From Rutstroemia sp. NJR-2017a BVV2 (taxonomy: Eukaryota > Ascomycota > Leotiomycetes > Helotiales > Rutstroemiaceae): DNA of 64,000 nucleotides. Position 1 is the stretch's first letter. The number at the start of each line of letters is the position of its first letter. The stretch spans positions 930,001 to 994,000 of the forward strand of contig NJPS01000079.1 in assembly GCA_002946415.1 (NCBI GenBank). Direction: 5' to 3'. Of this stretch, positions 35,505 to 46,995 are shown in pieces. The notes under the pieces were generated by a model. It saw only the letters and a program-made list of their open reading frames with translations, was not told where the DNA came from and did not search any database. Position numbers and translations under genes: made by a program.

Positions 35505-38419
35505 ATGTCGACCACAGGCTCTACTAACGGCCCACCTAGTGCTGGAATGAGTGGACAGCAAGGCTCTCAGGGACCCCCCCCTCAGAGTTCGAATGTGTCG
35601 CAGCAAAACCTGAATCAAATTGTAAGCTTTTCCAGCATATCTTTCGCGCCGCAAATTTCAGCGCGTTGATGATCTTCCACGTTCATCTTTGATCGTCAGT
35701 TGTTGACATATTTTCATTCCCCGATTGTCCCGAGAGCAAGGCCAATACACAAGAAGTTTTGTGAGAAAATGATTAGATGGAATATATGTGCAAGCGCAAT
35801 CCAATCAGTCACATGATCATTACATTATCCATTACCATCTGCCCCGGTGCACTTGCCTCTGGACTCGAGTCGTCATTCGCACGCAATGCAATGGGCAAAG
35901 GCTCATGCATATGCTTCGTATTCAATCAGTCGCTTCCGGTTGGAAATTTGATTTCTGAACCCAGGAGCTTCTGTGACAGATGGTCTTGTATGTCACATTC
36001 ACCTCTGAGTATAGTTTGGTTCATTGCCAAGCGTGACTCTTGCTCGGCGAAGGTCAACAGTCTCTACTTCAACTCACGATGGAAAGAAACTACAATATCT
36101 CTCCCATTGTAACATCTCTTCATTCATTTGCGATGATCCCCAAGCCTCTGCAGACACTCCCACCAAAAATATAACTCTTTCGGCACGACTTTCAACTAAC
36201 CACGGTGTTAGGTCATTGAATACCTCATCAAGAAGGGATATAATCGGACAGAGCAGGTGCTGAGGCAAGAATCTGCCAATGTTGATAGAGATGGGAAACC
36301 TATCCAAGAACGAGCCGAAGATCTTGGGACGGCGAAATACTCGAAGGGTTTCAGATTGTTGAACAATTGGATCGAGCAAAACTTAGATATCTACAAGGTA
36401 AAATATCATCAGCTTGACCTTATAGCCTTCTTCCTTATTGACACGTCCGTCAGTTTGAGCTACGGCGACTCCTATGGCCTATTTTCGTCTATTCCTGGAT
36501 CGAGCTTATCGTCAATGGTTTCGCTAGCGATGGACAGAATTTCCTCAACGAGTTCAAAGGCCAGTTTGAGCGACTTCACGCTGATGAGCTTCGCATTTTC
36601 GAAACAATCAATTTACCGCAGCAACTATCTGACAACTCAACAACGAGGCTCTACCGCTCCAACAAATATCGATTGCCTTTGAACACCCACGTCTATTACA
36701 ATCTCATCACCCACCTGGAATCGAATAATAAAGCAGGAGGCTCTGTTGTGATCTACTTACTACAGACATACTGTGAAGTACGAGAAACCCAACGCGGGCC
36801 TATCGATCAATACAGTTTTGAAGCCATCATCAATCAGGCGCATAATGTTGAAGCAGATGAGTCGGAGATTCAGGAAGGAATCCCGGGTGCCTTCGTTGGT
36901 GTCACTAATAAAGACATCGCTGATAATAATGCCGTATTAAAGCTAGGCATGATGCCAATGGAGTTGGAGTTGGCGCAGGACGTTCGTGCGGAGTTAGAAG
37001 ACGAAGATCTGAGGCATCCGCCAGAATCTGGTAGATTGTCCTTAGTGGAGGAATTTGACCAAAACATTAAGCGTGAAGAGAGCGCGGACGCCCCAAATCG
37101 CAACGAAATCCCTCTGCCCCCATCCCGAGCTCGAGATGTTGTCATGGAGGTGCAAAAAATCAAAGAGAATCGCGATAGATTCCGAATTGATAGCCGTACA
37201 GGAGGCATTGGACCACAGGTATCCGTTTGCATGTTTACTTTCCACAATACCCTTGATACGTAAGTCTTGACAATATGCCTAGTCGCCCACGAAGATAATG
37301 TTAACATGTGATAGCATTACTTGCATTGAATTTTCCGATGATAACAACCTCGTTGCTGTCGGAACTGAAGAGTCTTACATTCGTGTCTGGCATCTCCACG
37401 GGGAGCCACTCAAGTCAGCCGTTAAAGCTGGTCCAAATGATCCGCCACCTTCTAATTCTCGCCGTCTCATTGGACATTCCGCACCTGTCTACAGTGTCTC
37501 CTTTTCCCCATCAATCGCCGGTCCCGACGACGCCAGTGATTCCACTCCATCCACCGCTCCAAAACTCCTTGTCTCCTGCTCCTCCGACCGCACCATCCGT
37601 CTCTGGTCTCTTGAAGCATGGGCCTGTCTAGTCGTCTACAAAGGCCACGAAGGCCCCGTCTGGAACGTCAAATTCGGTCCCTTTGGGCACTACTTCGCCA
37701 CCTGCGGCTGGGACAAAACCGTGCGCGTCTGGGGCCAAGACCACATATCTTATCTCCGCATGATGGTCGGCCACGACTCCAACGTCAACCAAATTGCCTG
37801 GCACCCCAACGGCGCCTATATCTTCTCCGCCAGCGACCAAGCCGACAAAACCGTCCGCATGTGGTCCTTCACAACCGGCGATTGCGTGCGTGTCTTCACC
37901 GGCCACACCGAGTTCATCAGCGCCCTTGAATGCAGTCCCAACGGCAAGATCCTCGCCTCAGCCGACGCAGGCGGCTCCATTATCCTCTGGGATCTAGCCA
38001 AAGGAACACAAATCAAGCGCTGTCGCGGCCACGGCAAAGGCGGCATCTGGTCCTTGTCCTTCAGCGTCGAGTCAACCGTCCTCTGCTCCGGCGGCGCGGA
38101 CGGCACCGTACGTATCTGGGACGTCGAGGTCCCGTCCGATCCGTACAAGAACGCGGACGGCGAAATCGTGGGGACCGGCGGACAAGCGGATGCCACGCGA
38201 GTTAATGGGACGGCGGTCGTGGGCGCGGGACAGTCGGGTTCGGGTGGTGGTGCGGCGGTGGGGGTGGCGACGGGGGCGGGTCTGGGGAAGAAGAAGGGGA
38301 AGGATATGATGATTACGCCGGATCAGATTAGTGCGTTTCCGACGAAGAAGAGTCCCGTTTATAAGGTTAAGTTCACGAGGATGAATCTAGTGATGGCGGG
38401 GGGTTGTTATTTGCCTTAG
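35505..38419 (+). CDS. TAF5: Transcription initiation factor TFIID/SAGA subunit 5
   Basis: A scaffold subunit shared by TFIID and SAGA. There are four exons (35505-35621, 36212-36397, 36454-37259, 37315-38419), giving 737 aa. The LisH-like segment is [21 protein letters not shown] at about 40-60. The Taf5 NTD2 helical domain spans roughly 102-235 and contains [19 protein letters not shown]. The [17 protein letters not shown] segment (about 350-365) leads into WD repeats from residue 370 with [24 protein letters not shown] and [14 protein letters not shown] Gly/Ala-rich insert of about 45 residues precedes the C-terminal [23 protein letters not shown]. The first intron is 590 bp, far longer than the others (55-56 bp). 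Start at 35505 has no closer ATG that fits the family. Confidence 0.95.
35622..36211 (+). other. Unusually long first intron of TAF5
   Basis: A 590-bp intron with a GTAAGC donor and CTAAC-type branch point before TTAG. It has no frame that would continue the gene. Introns of this length are rare in the rest of this window. Confidence 0.7.
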
Positions 38420-39409
38420 ATTGGGATGATGCAGGTGGATGAATGATTTGTTTTGGTAAGATTTTTTGGGGGTGAGAGGTGGTTCGATGGGATATGTATA
38501 TGAGGGGAAGAGGGGAAAAATTGCTTTTTGATTTACTTTACTTTGAGATATCGCGGATGAGAGTGGGAGTTAGCGTGGCGGAGGAGAAGCTAGTGTTATA
38601 CTGGAGAACGATAGAATGGTTTCTAATAGTCTGATGCTTCTTGAATAATGTGAGAGATGGTAACATATTCGCGTGATTTGGAATGACTTGTGATTGGTAG
38701 CTATGCTATTCAGGGTTCCTACAGATAGCGAACGATAATACTTCTCGTTCGTGAATCAGTCGTGAAATTTAAATAGTGCGAATACTGGCTATATGGGCAG
38801 TAAGATTACAAGGAGGGAAGAGTGAGCAGACGGATGACGCGATATAGTATCCTGATATTGAAAGCCTTGTTGAATGTGCTCGCGTGTTGTTCCGATGTGC
38901 GGGTATACAGTGCTGGGGGAGGTTACTGGCTTGATTATTGTGTTTTACTTACGGTGCTTTGCCTCCTTGTCATTCAAGATCGAGATGGGAATGGACTGTA
39001 ATAGGCGGTTGAGGAGAATTCAAGAAATATGAGCGTTTGATAGTGTGATAGATGTTGCAGCATATGAAGAGCTTGAGAAAAGATCGTATGCTTCATTGTA
39101 TAAATTCACAGAGATGCACAACACAGAAAGAAACCCAGATTGAAAGAGAGAAATGGTATCCTTATTCACAAACACGACCGAAATCCTATCATGCCCGCCC
39201 TACTTCTTCTCACATCCTAACAACCGCATCCAGCACCGTGTCTCCTATCTCTCCCCGTGAAATCCAAAAGGACAAGACCGCCAAAATGCCCCTCCCCAAT
39301 CCCAAAACCCACAAAGTCTTTTGACATCCACTTAACGCCATGACACCCATCCATCTCGTTCCGTTCAAATACACACACACGTCTTCCCATCTCCTCCTCC
39401 TTCTCACTC
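38420..39409. other. Convergent intergenic region, nothing recognised
   Basis: The interval is between TAF5 and the Dcr2-like gene. It contains short simple repeats and a Pro/Ser-like frame at 39052-39324. No gene is recognised. Confidence 0.4.
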
Positions 39410-41241
39410 TCAAACATTCGGCGCAACAGCCTTTCCCCCATCCACAATAACCTGTTCATCCACTCTCTTGTCCAAATCACCATACTCCAGCCTCTTGTAC
39501 GTTGTGATCCTCGCCGCGTTCATGTCTATCTCAAATAGTCTTATCCGACGATGATAGCCGCCGTAGCCGCCATAGCCACCGAAGCCGGCGCCGCCGCCGT
39601 AGCACATCCAGAGAGCGGGGGTCTCGTCTTTTTTGTGGCGGGAGAGAGCGCAGTATTCGTTTGCGTGGTCACTGGTGGGGGTTTTTGTTAGTTTATGAAA
39701 AACAAGAGGGAGTGAGATGGAGAGTGAAAGGAGAATGAAAAAGAGAAGTGGTGGGAAAACATACTGTCCGCAGCTAACCATCACAACACCCTGTTCCACA
39801 AGGGCGTCCCGGAAACCAGAGTTAAATGCAGGCGCTGTAACACCTTCCCTCCATTCTCCAAAATGGTAGAGGTCATTATCCCTGTATTCCGGTAATGGGA
39901 TATGGATAAATGCTAAGTCCATATGTATATGTGTATAACCCGAGTGTTCCTTCTTTAAACCTTCGGCAGTTTGTTTGAACCAGTCAATCTGATTTTTCTT
40001 AAGCCAGTCGTAGCCCTTGAATGAACGTTCGTCCGGAGAGTAGGCGTGCGTGTCTAATAGATAAATTGTGAGGGCCGAGTGCTTTGAAGTGCCTTGTGCT
40101 AGCACTTCAACAATGTAGTTTCCTACGCCCTCAATTTCGTCGGGACCGGCTTCGGAGAGAGAGTATGGGAGAGATTCGATCAGAGCCATTTGTTGAGGGC
40201 GAGGAAGGGATCCTTCGTCATCGTGATTACCGAATATCGTTGCGAATGGAATCTTGCGTTTAATGAATAATTCTGCATATTTGAATATGGCCTGATCATA
40301 TTAGTCCATGAATGTGAGACGCGCCTCACAAAACTTACACTTTGTGCGTCTGGTGCAGTATCTCCGTTGATCTGATCACCACTTAGGACAACCAAATCTG
40401 GTTTCTCTTCGTCCAGCAATCGCCCAACGAATTCCAAAGTTCTGGGGTCAGCCTCGCACTTCGTACCATCATTCGGCATTGGCTCTCTACAATGCCCAGT
40501 ACCCGTACTCAGATGTAAATCTGCTGCCTGAAGAATCTTGAATTTCCCATTGTCTCTGATGCGTGGTTTGGGTTTCGTAGGTAGGATAAGTTTGCCACGT
40601 CGTATACTGAGTCGAGCTTCCTGGACTTCACCAGAGGTATCTAGCAGCAGCGGTGTTCCGACCATCTCCCATCCGTCTCTGGGGTCAACAGCATCTGCAC
40701 CGAACAGCACATCCACAGAAGTAACAGCCTTGTTCGAATCACTCGCATGACGTTTCGCCGACCGTTTTAACCATATCCCCGCAGGTCTAGCTTCCCATCT
40801 CTCGTCTCCTTCGCCCTTCGTTCCTGTGGCCGGATCGAGCCTCCCCACCCTGACATCCAGAACCACTTTATCATCCGTCGTGAGTTCTTCCTCCTTCTTC
40901 CTTTGCACATGCACATAAGCGCTACTAACCCACCCCTCACCCAAATATAAATCTTTCTCTATGCGATGCCATTTATCCGAGTCGAGCTTGCAGCTTGCGA
41001 AAACGTTGATCCGCGAACATTTCGTGACTATGACATCAGTGATTACCAGACCTGGGTGGTGTGCTGGCATATAATCATGGAGGGCGCTTGGGAGAACTCG
41101 ATACCGATTGTCGAGGAAGTAGACAACGATTATGCTGAAAATAGTAAGTGCACCGAGCTGGGTTATTGTGCGGACCTTATGAATGATTAGCATATATCGG
41201 CCCCGGCTGAGTGGGGGCATATTAACAATTCTTCTGGTCAT
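39410..41241 (-). CDS. DCR2: Dcr2-like calcineurin-type phosphoesterase
   Basis: A metallophosphatase related to yeast Dcr2, which regulates the cell cycle and the unfolded protein response by dephosphorylating Sic1 and Ire1 (established for yeast, inferred here). There are three exons (41241-40339, 40291-39765, 39671-39410), giving 563 aa. A membrane segment at about residues 27-44 (LGALTIFSIIVVYFL) makes it a probable type II membrane protein. The metal-binding motifs are ILQAADLHL, VVLSGDQINGD, IFGNHDDEG and CGHDHANEYC, the last one assembled across the 93-bp second intron. The first Met is used; a second Met lies seven codons on. The C-terminus has a Gly/Tyr-rich GGYGGYGGY segment. Confidence 0.88.
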
Positions 41242-41682
41242 CTTGTCTCGCCGAAGCTGTGTTGAGCTGTCCGGGAACAGCTCCCAACTAATCCAGTTCT
41301 CGAAGTTGGTGTGGTGGAATGAATTAGTTCTCCCATCCGTAAGTCCGTTTACTTGCTCACATCACCCTTCACGTCCCGTATATACAAGTGAAGTTTTGCG
41401 GATTAGGTGTTATAACAAGTTGACTGTTCGCATGGTTGACCTGGCACTTCCTGTTTAAGTTCTTTTGATGGCAGATCTGGGGTAGTGCGCTAACGACCAA
41501 AAGAATATTAGCGCCTTTGTTACCCCTGGACGATTTTCTAGAAGTTTTGGACGATCATTCTGTTACGTTGACAGACTTGAAAAGTATGGGATTGCATGGA
41601 ATCTGTTCCACAAACATCGATTTTTAAGAGTCTCGGACAATTGCATATACTACACATCATTACATGTGCACAGCTACGACTA
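41242..41682. other. Intergenic, nothing recognised
   Basis: The interval lies between the Dcr2-like gene start and the end of the methyltransferase gene. It should contain the promoter of the Dcr2-like gene. Confidence 0.4.
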
Positions 41683-43068
41683 CTAGATCTTTCTCCAGAC
41701 TCCAACGAAACCACCGACTGTAATTCTTGTTCCCACCATCGGCTTGCAGACCATTTCCCAGCCAGAAGAGTCCACCGTGTTTTCTGGGTTCAGTGTTGGA
41801 CTCCCGCTATCAGTGTTATCCGTCTCCGATATTTCGCTCACCTCGTTCGTAGCCTCTGTTCGATGTCCACTTTCAGGAGTCTCGGCCTCAATTCCTGAGT
41901 CGGTGTCGGTAACTGCACCTTCTTCTACCACACTCAGTCTCCTTGCTTCTGCTGCCGCTTTGAGCAGAGCTCTTGGCTTTATCAATCGAATGTCCCATTC
42001 TCTTCCTCCAGACAAGCCAGATCCTAGCTCCACTACGCTCTCTAAAGCGAACCGCAAGTTCTTATCTTTCACGGTACGGAGACAGCGAATAATCTGGGTT
42101 ACACTAGGACAGAAAGTAATCAGAATACCACTAGGCTTCATGCAATTGCCGACTATTTCCATCTCATCCTGAGTGTCTGGTAGATCTAGGATTCCGTGAT
42201 CGAGAAAAACATCTCCGACTTCGGATAACCTTCTCGAGAGGTACTCGTTGATATTCCCAACATGAAAGTCGACATGAGGATAGTATATCCCGTTTCTGAA
42301 ATTCTTGACCGTCATCCGAGCATGTTCTGAATGCTGCCTCGACGAGTCTAGGGTGTGAATAACAGCTCTTCGATTCGCCCGCCATTGATTATAAACCTTT
42401 TCCTTGTCCCCGAGTTCCTCGTTTGGTGTAAGTTCAGGAATAGGAGGAGCTGCAGTATTTGCTCCGTGGATTGCCCGTGCCAGATGTAGTGTCAAGGCAC
42501 CATGGCCAGTTCCAGCTTCGAAAATCTCCATCCTCGCTTCATTCTGGCTTTTGTTGGCCTCGTTAGGTACAGAGGGGTTGAGGTCAAGTAGAGATACGAT
42601 CAAGTTCGCATCTTTGGGATATATCTCAAATAATTATCAGGATCGTTCACTATGCGCCTATCAATGAAGGGCACTCACTGGTGTGACTTTTCTCGGCGAA
42701 AGTATTACATAGTCAGCGAGCGTGGGTTTGTATATTCGGTATGAGACTTTTTTTGGATTCGTAACCGTATCCCTGATTGTTTTGCCAATCACATCATCGG
42801 CCCTCAGTTTCCATCTGTGGTCCTTGAAGTAGATTAATTCGCCGGCTTTGAGTGGTGGTGTCAAGACTGGGGCAAGCTTAGAATCATTTCTAGCTTTAAG
42901 CAGAACGATATCATTCTCTAACAATGAGCGTTAGCCTCAGCAGCCTAATAGTCAATCGTAGCCCATACCTCTAACAACCTCTTGAGAGAAAAGTCGACGA
43001 CTACAAGATGTGAAGAACCATTTTTGACCTGGTCTTAAAACCAAACCTGGTTGAAGGTTGATCATCAT
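41683..43068 (-). CDS. Trm61-like tRNA (adenine-58-N1)-methyltransferase, probably mitochondrial
   Basis: A SAM-dependent methyltransferase related to the Trm61/TRMT61 family, which makes m1A at position 58 of tRNA. There are three exons (43068-42969, 42917-42679, 42624-41683), giving 426 aa. Exon 1 looks like a mitochondrial targeting sequence (MMINLQPGLVLRPGQKWFF, then CSRRLFSQE). An N-terminal beta domain is followed by the SAM-binding motif FEAGTGHGALTLHLARAI. Then come DSSRQHSEHA and YYPHVDFHVGNINEYL, the typical motif II region, and VFLDHGILDLPD with a conserved Asp. A Ser/Thr/Asp/Glu-rich insert precedes the C-terminal TRITVGGFVGVWRK. The targeting peptide suggests a mitochondrial (TRMT61B-type) enzyme rather than the nuclear one, which acts with Trm6. 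The gene is divergent from MGL over 209 bp. Confidence 0.83.
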
Positions 43069-43277
43069 GAGCAATTAAATGGTTCAGAAGCTCAGAAGTT
43101 TTCACATGCAAAGCGTCTGCATCGGCCTCAAGCTAGCGGCCGCTTTGTCGGCAGGGTAAGCTCCAATACATCGAGTTCGCCGAGGACATAACTTAAGTCT
43201 TACATTTTCCATCCGTTTGTCTGTATTCGCTCAATCCCATAATCAACATACTCTTGCTCTGCAGCAAAACGTCAAAA
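43069..43277. promoter_or_regulatory. Bidirectional promoter, Trm61-like / MGL
   Basis: Only 209 bp separate two divergent start codons. It contains GCGGCCGC near 43137-43144. Both genes must be driven from this DNA. Confidence 0.55.
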
Positions 43278-44252
43278 ATGGTGGCAGAAATAGAAGGAAC
43301 TCATAAAATCGGTTCTCAATCTCTCTATACCAAAACATGGAAAGTCCGGCAGCCCCTCACCGATGTATCAACAGTTCTCAGCTAACCTCCTATACCACAG
43401 CCCGATACCCCTCGTAAAGCGAAATTAATCTTCATCCATGGCTTTTCCGACCACTGCAATCGCTACTATGATCTCTTCCCGACACTTGCCTCTCGCGGCA
43501 TCGAAGTACACGCTTTCGACCAACGAGGCTGGGGTCGCAGCGTAAGCAAGCCTTCGGAAAAAGGGCTGACTGGCCCTACATCTCTCGTGATCTCAGACAT
43601 TGTCTCGTTCATCAAACCACAATTACCATCTCCCGTTCCAGTGTTCGTAATGGGTCATTCAATGGGCGGGGGAGAGGCGATTATTCTAGCAAGTGATCCC
43701 AACTATGCCGACCTCATGCCCAGCATCCGCGGCTGGATTCTCGAAAGCCCATTTATAGGGTTCCCTAAAGGGTTTGAGCCGAGTTCTCTCACTGTATTCT
43801 TTGGACGTTTAGCAGGAAAGGTACTACCGCATATGCACATGGTCAATCGATTACCGCCGGAGAACTTGACGCGCGACCCTGCGGTTATAAAATCGATGGA
43901 TGAAGATGAATTGATGCACAACACGGGGACGCTGGAAGGGTTATCTGGAATGTTGGATAGAACGGCAGCTCTGAATCAGGGAAAGGCGAAGCTTAATGAG
44001 GGAGTGAAGAGTTTGTGGTTGGGACATGGAACAGAGGATAAAGGGACCAGTTTTGAAGCCAGTGAGAAGTGGTTCCAGGAGCAGACGGCGAGCGTGCCGG
44101 ATAAGGAATTTAAGAAGTATGAGGGCTGGTATCATCAGTTGCATGCTGATACGCCAGAGAACAGCAAGATTTTTGCAAAGGATGTGGGAGATTGGATATT
44201 GGCGAGATGTGAGACAGAGGAAGGAAATAGAGGGGGACAGTCAAAGCTATGA
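43278..44252 (+). CDS. YJU3: Monoacylglycerol lipase (alpha/beta hydrolase, S33-like)
   Basis: It hydrolyses monoacylglycerol to glycerol and fatty acid, usually at lipid droplets or membranes. The model is 305 aa from exon 1 (43278-43343) and exon 2 (43401-44252). The oxyanion-site segment is FIHGFSDHCNRYYDLF. The nucleophile elbow is MGHSMGGGE with Ser109. Further on are HGTEDKGTS (acid region) and WYHQLHAD (catalytic His). The weak point is the 57-bp intron: its donor is GTCCGG, which is unusual, and the only other in-frame donor (at GTATCA) would give an intron of just 36 bp. The downstream sequence is unambiguous. The yeast name is used for orientation only. Confidence 0.86.
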
Positions 44253-44346
44253 TTCTAAGACATGATAACGAAGGAATTGATTTTATGGGCGCAGGCACGA
44301 CATAGGTTTGGGACTTGGGATAGCTATACTAAGACACTGGGTAATT

Positions 44347-45715
44347 TTATTCATTTCTCTCTTCCAGAATCGATCTGAATTTCGTATCAGCCGTAATTAT
44401 CGGCATCACAAACTTGTCCCGTTTCCGGTCCTGTATCACCTCTTCTCCATATGTCGCAACGTAACCTTGTAACCTCCACAAATCCATCAGTATATCCTTA
44501 GTGACGTTCTTCTTTTTGATCACCACAATCTTCGCCCCAAATGCATCGAATGGGAGGTTCCGGTCTCTCAACCTCTCCACCCATTCTTTGTCTAACATTC
44601 CTCTCAAATTATACACAGGCACAATCTTCTTCCCATCCATCACTTTTCCTTTCACATGCAGTATATCAAACTCCCCAGGCGGAACTTCCTGCTCTTCTTC
44701 AACCTCCGCAGTCGCCTTTCCCTCCTCTGTTTGTAGATTCTTTCCTAGCCACAAGACAGCTCCACTCTGTTCTTTGGAAGCTGCATCTTGCCAATCGGTG
44801 CATGGTACTATGTACCCCTTGTTCAGCCGAGCCACATACAATAACGCTGAACCAATGTTGTCTCTCATTCGAGAAAGGATGAAGGTGTCCATGTCCGCGC
44901 GCCAGATGGCGTTATTCAGAATAGCCACTCGTTCTTTAGTCGTTTGACCTCCTCGCCCAAACCTCTCGTAAGCTCTATGATGTCCGGATTTTTTCGAGTG
45001 GAAGGATTGGAAGAGGGCTTGGCGGAGAGCCACGAAGTGACGGGATCCTAGGGTTGGTGTTCGCCATGGGAGGGATCTTTCAGAAGACTGATTCTTGTTC
45101 TTTGAGGATTGAGAGGATGGCGACTTATGCTTGGGTGCGAGACTGCGGGGCATGTGGTATGGCTCGCCGGTTGTGGGGTGCGAGATCAATTCAAAGTCTT
45201 GCAAGAAGAAGGAGGGCAGAGAGGTATAATTTACGGCACATTGGCGTACCGGAGTAGCGAGGGCCTGAGCTAGAATAAGAAATTTAGCAAATGGATATGC
45301 GCTCATGGAGTTTATATGAATATTTACCAAATACATTGTTTGCCAACCGTCTTGAGAATTCGCTGGGAGGGCCGCTCGGAAGTGGTTTTGGGGCTTCATG
45401 CTTTGTTCGCGCAGCATGAAATTCCGGGTCCATCAGAGGTGAGATGGGTAATTGACGGGTTTTGTATGCTGGGACCGATTCCTTCTCTCCTACGAGCTCT
45501 GTAGTCTTGGTGCTTGACGCTGAAGTATCAAAACCATTCTGCTGCGAGCCAGGCCCAACGGTAGGTTGGGACTTAGGAAGTTCATCTTCGGCATTCCTGC
45601 TGATCGCAATCGAAGAGAAGGCAGAATGGTAGCGAGGAATGCACCTCAAGTATCCTGAACTATGTCTAGTTCGAAAAGCCTGGCATTGTATCATACCACG
45701 TAGTAGTCCGCGCAT
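44347..45715 (-). CDS. Conserved fungal mitochondrial protein, function unknown
   Basis: There are two exons (45715-45328, 45269-44347), giving 436 aa. The first 40 residues are rich in Arg and Ser, without acids (MRGLLRGMIQCQAFRTRHSS), as in a mitochondrial presequence. The joined sequence LANNVF-AQALATPVRQCAV and the following LPSFFLQDF recall a protein family that I have seen in filamentous fungi, where it is sometimes labelled 'esterase-like', but I see no GxSxG motif. Residues 200-420 contain RMRDNIGSALLYVARLNKGYIVP and end with a VYNLRGML...KIVVIKKKNVTKDILMDLWRLQGYVA segment. The 58-bp intron has TTCTAG as acceptor; the next AG downstream would break the frame. It is divergent from clpP. 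Confidence 0.72.
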
Positions 45716-46098
45716 AGGTCGTGGATGTGTGATGATGAACTCGTAGCGATGATAGAAGAAATTTACGTCGTGAGTGTAAACTTAGATTGGATCCTGCTCG
45801 TGCATTTTGAGATCTCTCTTATTCCATATTATGGATGAAATGAATGGATAGTCACGCCCAGTTGACTAGTCAAATTGCTCTTTAATTTACAATATGGTGA
45901 CAATCAATTAATTGCGCATTTTGGGACGAACATGGACGAACATTGACTCCCAGTCGGTTCCATTCTCACTGACGACCTTTGAGGTTCGGATGACTAATCG
46001 AGCCAGAAGAACTGCCCCTCAAGTAAAGCCGTCATCGGCGGCGCGTGAGACTATGACAAAAGACGCGTTTCGACAACAGTGAAACGTTAAAGCTCACA
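45716..46098. promoter_or_regulatory. Divergent promoter, mitochondrial protein / ClpP
   Basis: A 383-bp gap between two divergent start codons, both for proteins with mitochondrial presequences. Shared regulation is possible. No clear motif is seen. Confidence 0.45.
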
Positions 46099-46995
46099 AT
46101 GCTCACAACGAAACTATTTCGATCGCCCGCTGCACGCAGTGCGGTGTGCACGGCTTTACGCTCGATATCAACCACTCCCTCCAGGTCCGAACCAAAGTCT
46201 TGGACGCCGGTACCATACATCACAGAAACGATTGTGAGCTCCTAGCCACTTCCAGGATGAATAGGTTTCGCATGCTAATTAAGTAGGGAGGTGGTTGGCG
46301 AACCTGTATGTATAGAGTTACAGCCTTGGATGCGCCTCACTGACGAAATCTCCTAGCGGACATATTCTCGAAGCTTTTACAAGTACGTGCCTATCGCTGT
46401 TTGCTCCCAGTATTCGTCCAATGCATCTGCAGCGCCTAATCACTATGTTTAGGAACGAATCATATGTCTTAATGGCGAGGTAAACGACTCATTATCCGCA
46501 GCCATTGTAGCCCAGCTACTCTGGCTCGAGTCCGACAATGCAGATAAGGCCATCACCCTGTACATCAACAGCCCTGGGGGATCTGTCACTGCCGGTCTCG
46601 CTATCTACGACACCATGACGTACATCAAATCACCAGTCTCAACTGTGTGCCTTGGGCAAGCTGCCTCGATGGGTAGTTTGCTCCTATGCGGCGGCGAAGC
46701 GGGCAAGCGCTTCTGTCTCCCACATAGCTCTATCATGATCCATCAACCAAGCGGAGGGTACTTCGGGCAAGCGAGTGACATTGCAATACACGCGACAGAG
46801 ATTCTGAGGGTGAGGAAGGAATTAAATGGCATCTATAAGAGGCATCTGACAAAGGAGCATACTTTGGAGGAGATTGAAAAGATGATGGAGAGAGATAGGT
46901 TTTTGAGTGCCAAGGAGGCGCTGGAAATGGGTATTGTAGATGAAATTCTAGAGAGGAGGGACGTAAAGAAGGAGAGTACTGAAGGTGGCGAGTAG
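46099..46995 (+). CDS. clpP: Mitochondrial ATP-dependent Clp protease, proteolytic subunit
   Basis: Serine protease subunit that forms a tetradecameric chamber and works with ClpX in the mitochondrial matrix. The mature family length is about 200 aa. My model has four exons: 46099-46233, 46287-46305 (19 nt), 46357-46382 (26 nt) and 46453-46995, giving 240 aa. Exon 1 encodes a mitochondrial presequence ([16 protein letters not shown], then [15 protein letters not shown]). The micro-exons read GGGWRT and DIFSKLLQ and restore the known start [19 protein letters not shown]. The catalytic triad is Ser132 (GQAASMG), His157 (IMIHQP) and Asp208 (ERDRF). The C-terminus is Lys/Glu-rich. Saccharomyces lacks ClpP, while many filamentous fungi keep it. 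Introns are 53, 51 and 70 bp. Confidence 0.93.

Noticed and set aside
37618..38205. Arg/His/Pro-rich + frames and Asp/Gly-rich minus frames
   Set aside because: They are out-of-frame readings of the TAF5 WD-repeat exon.
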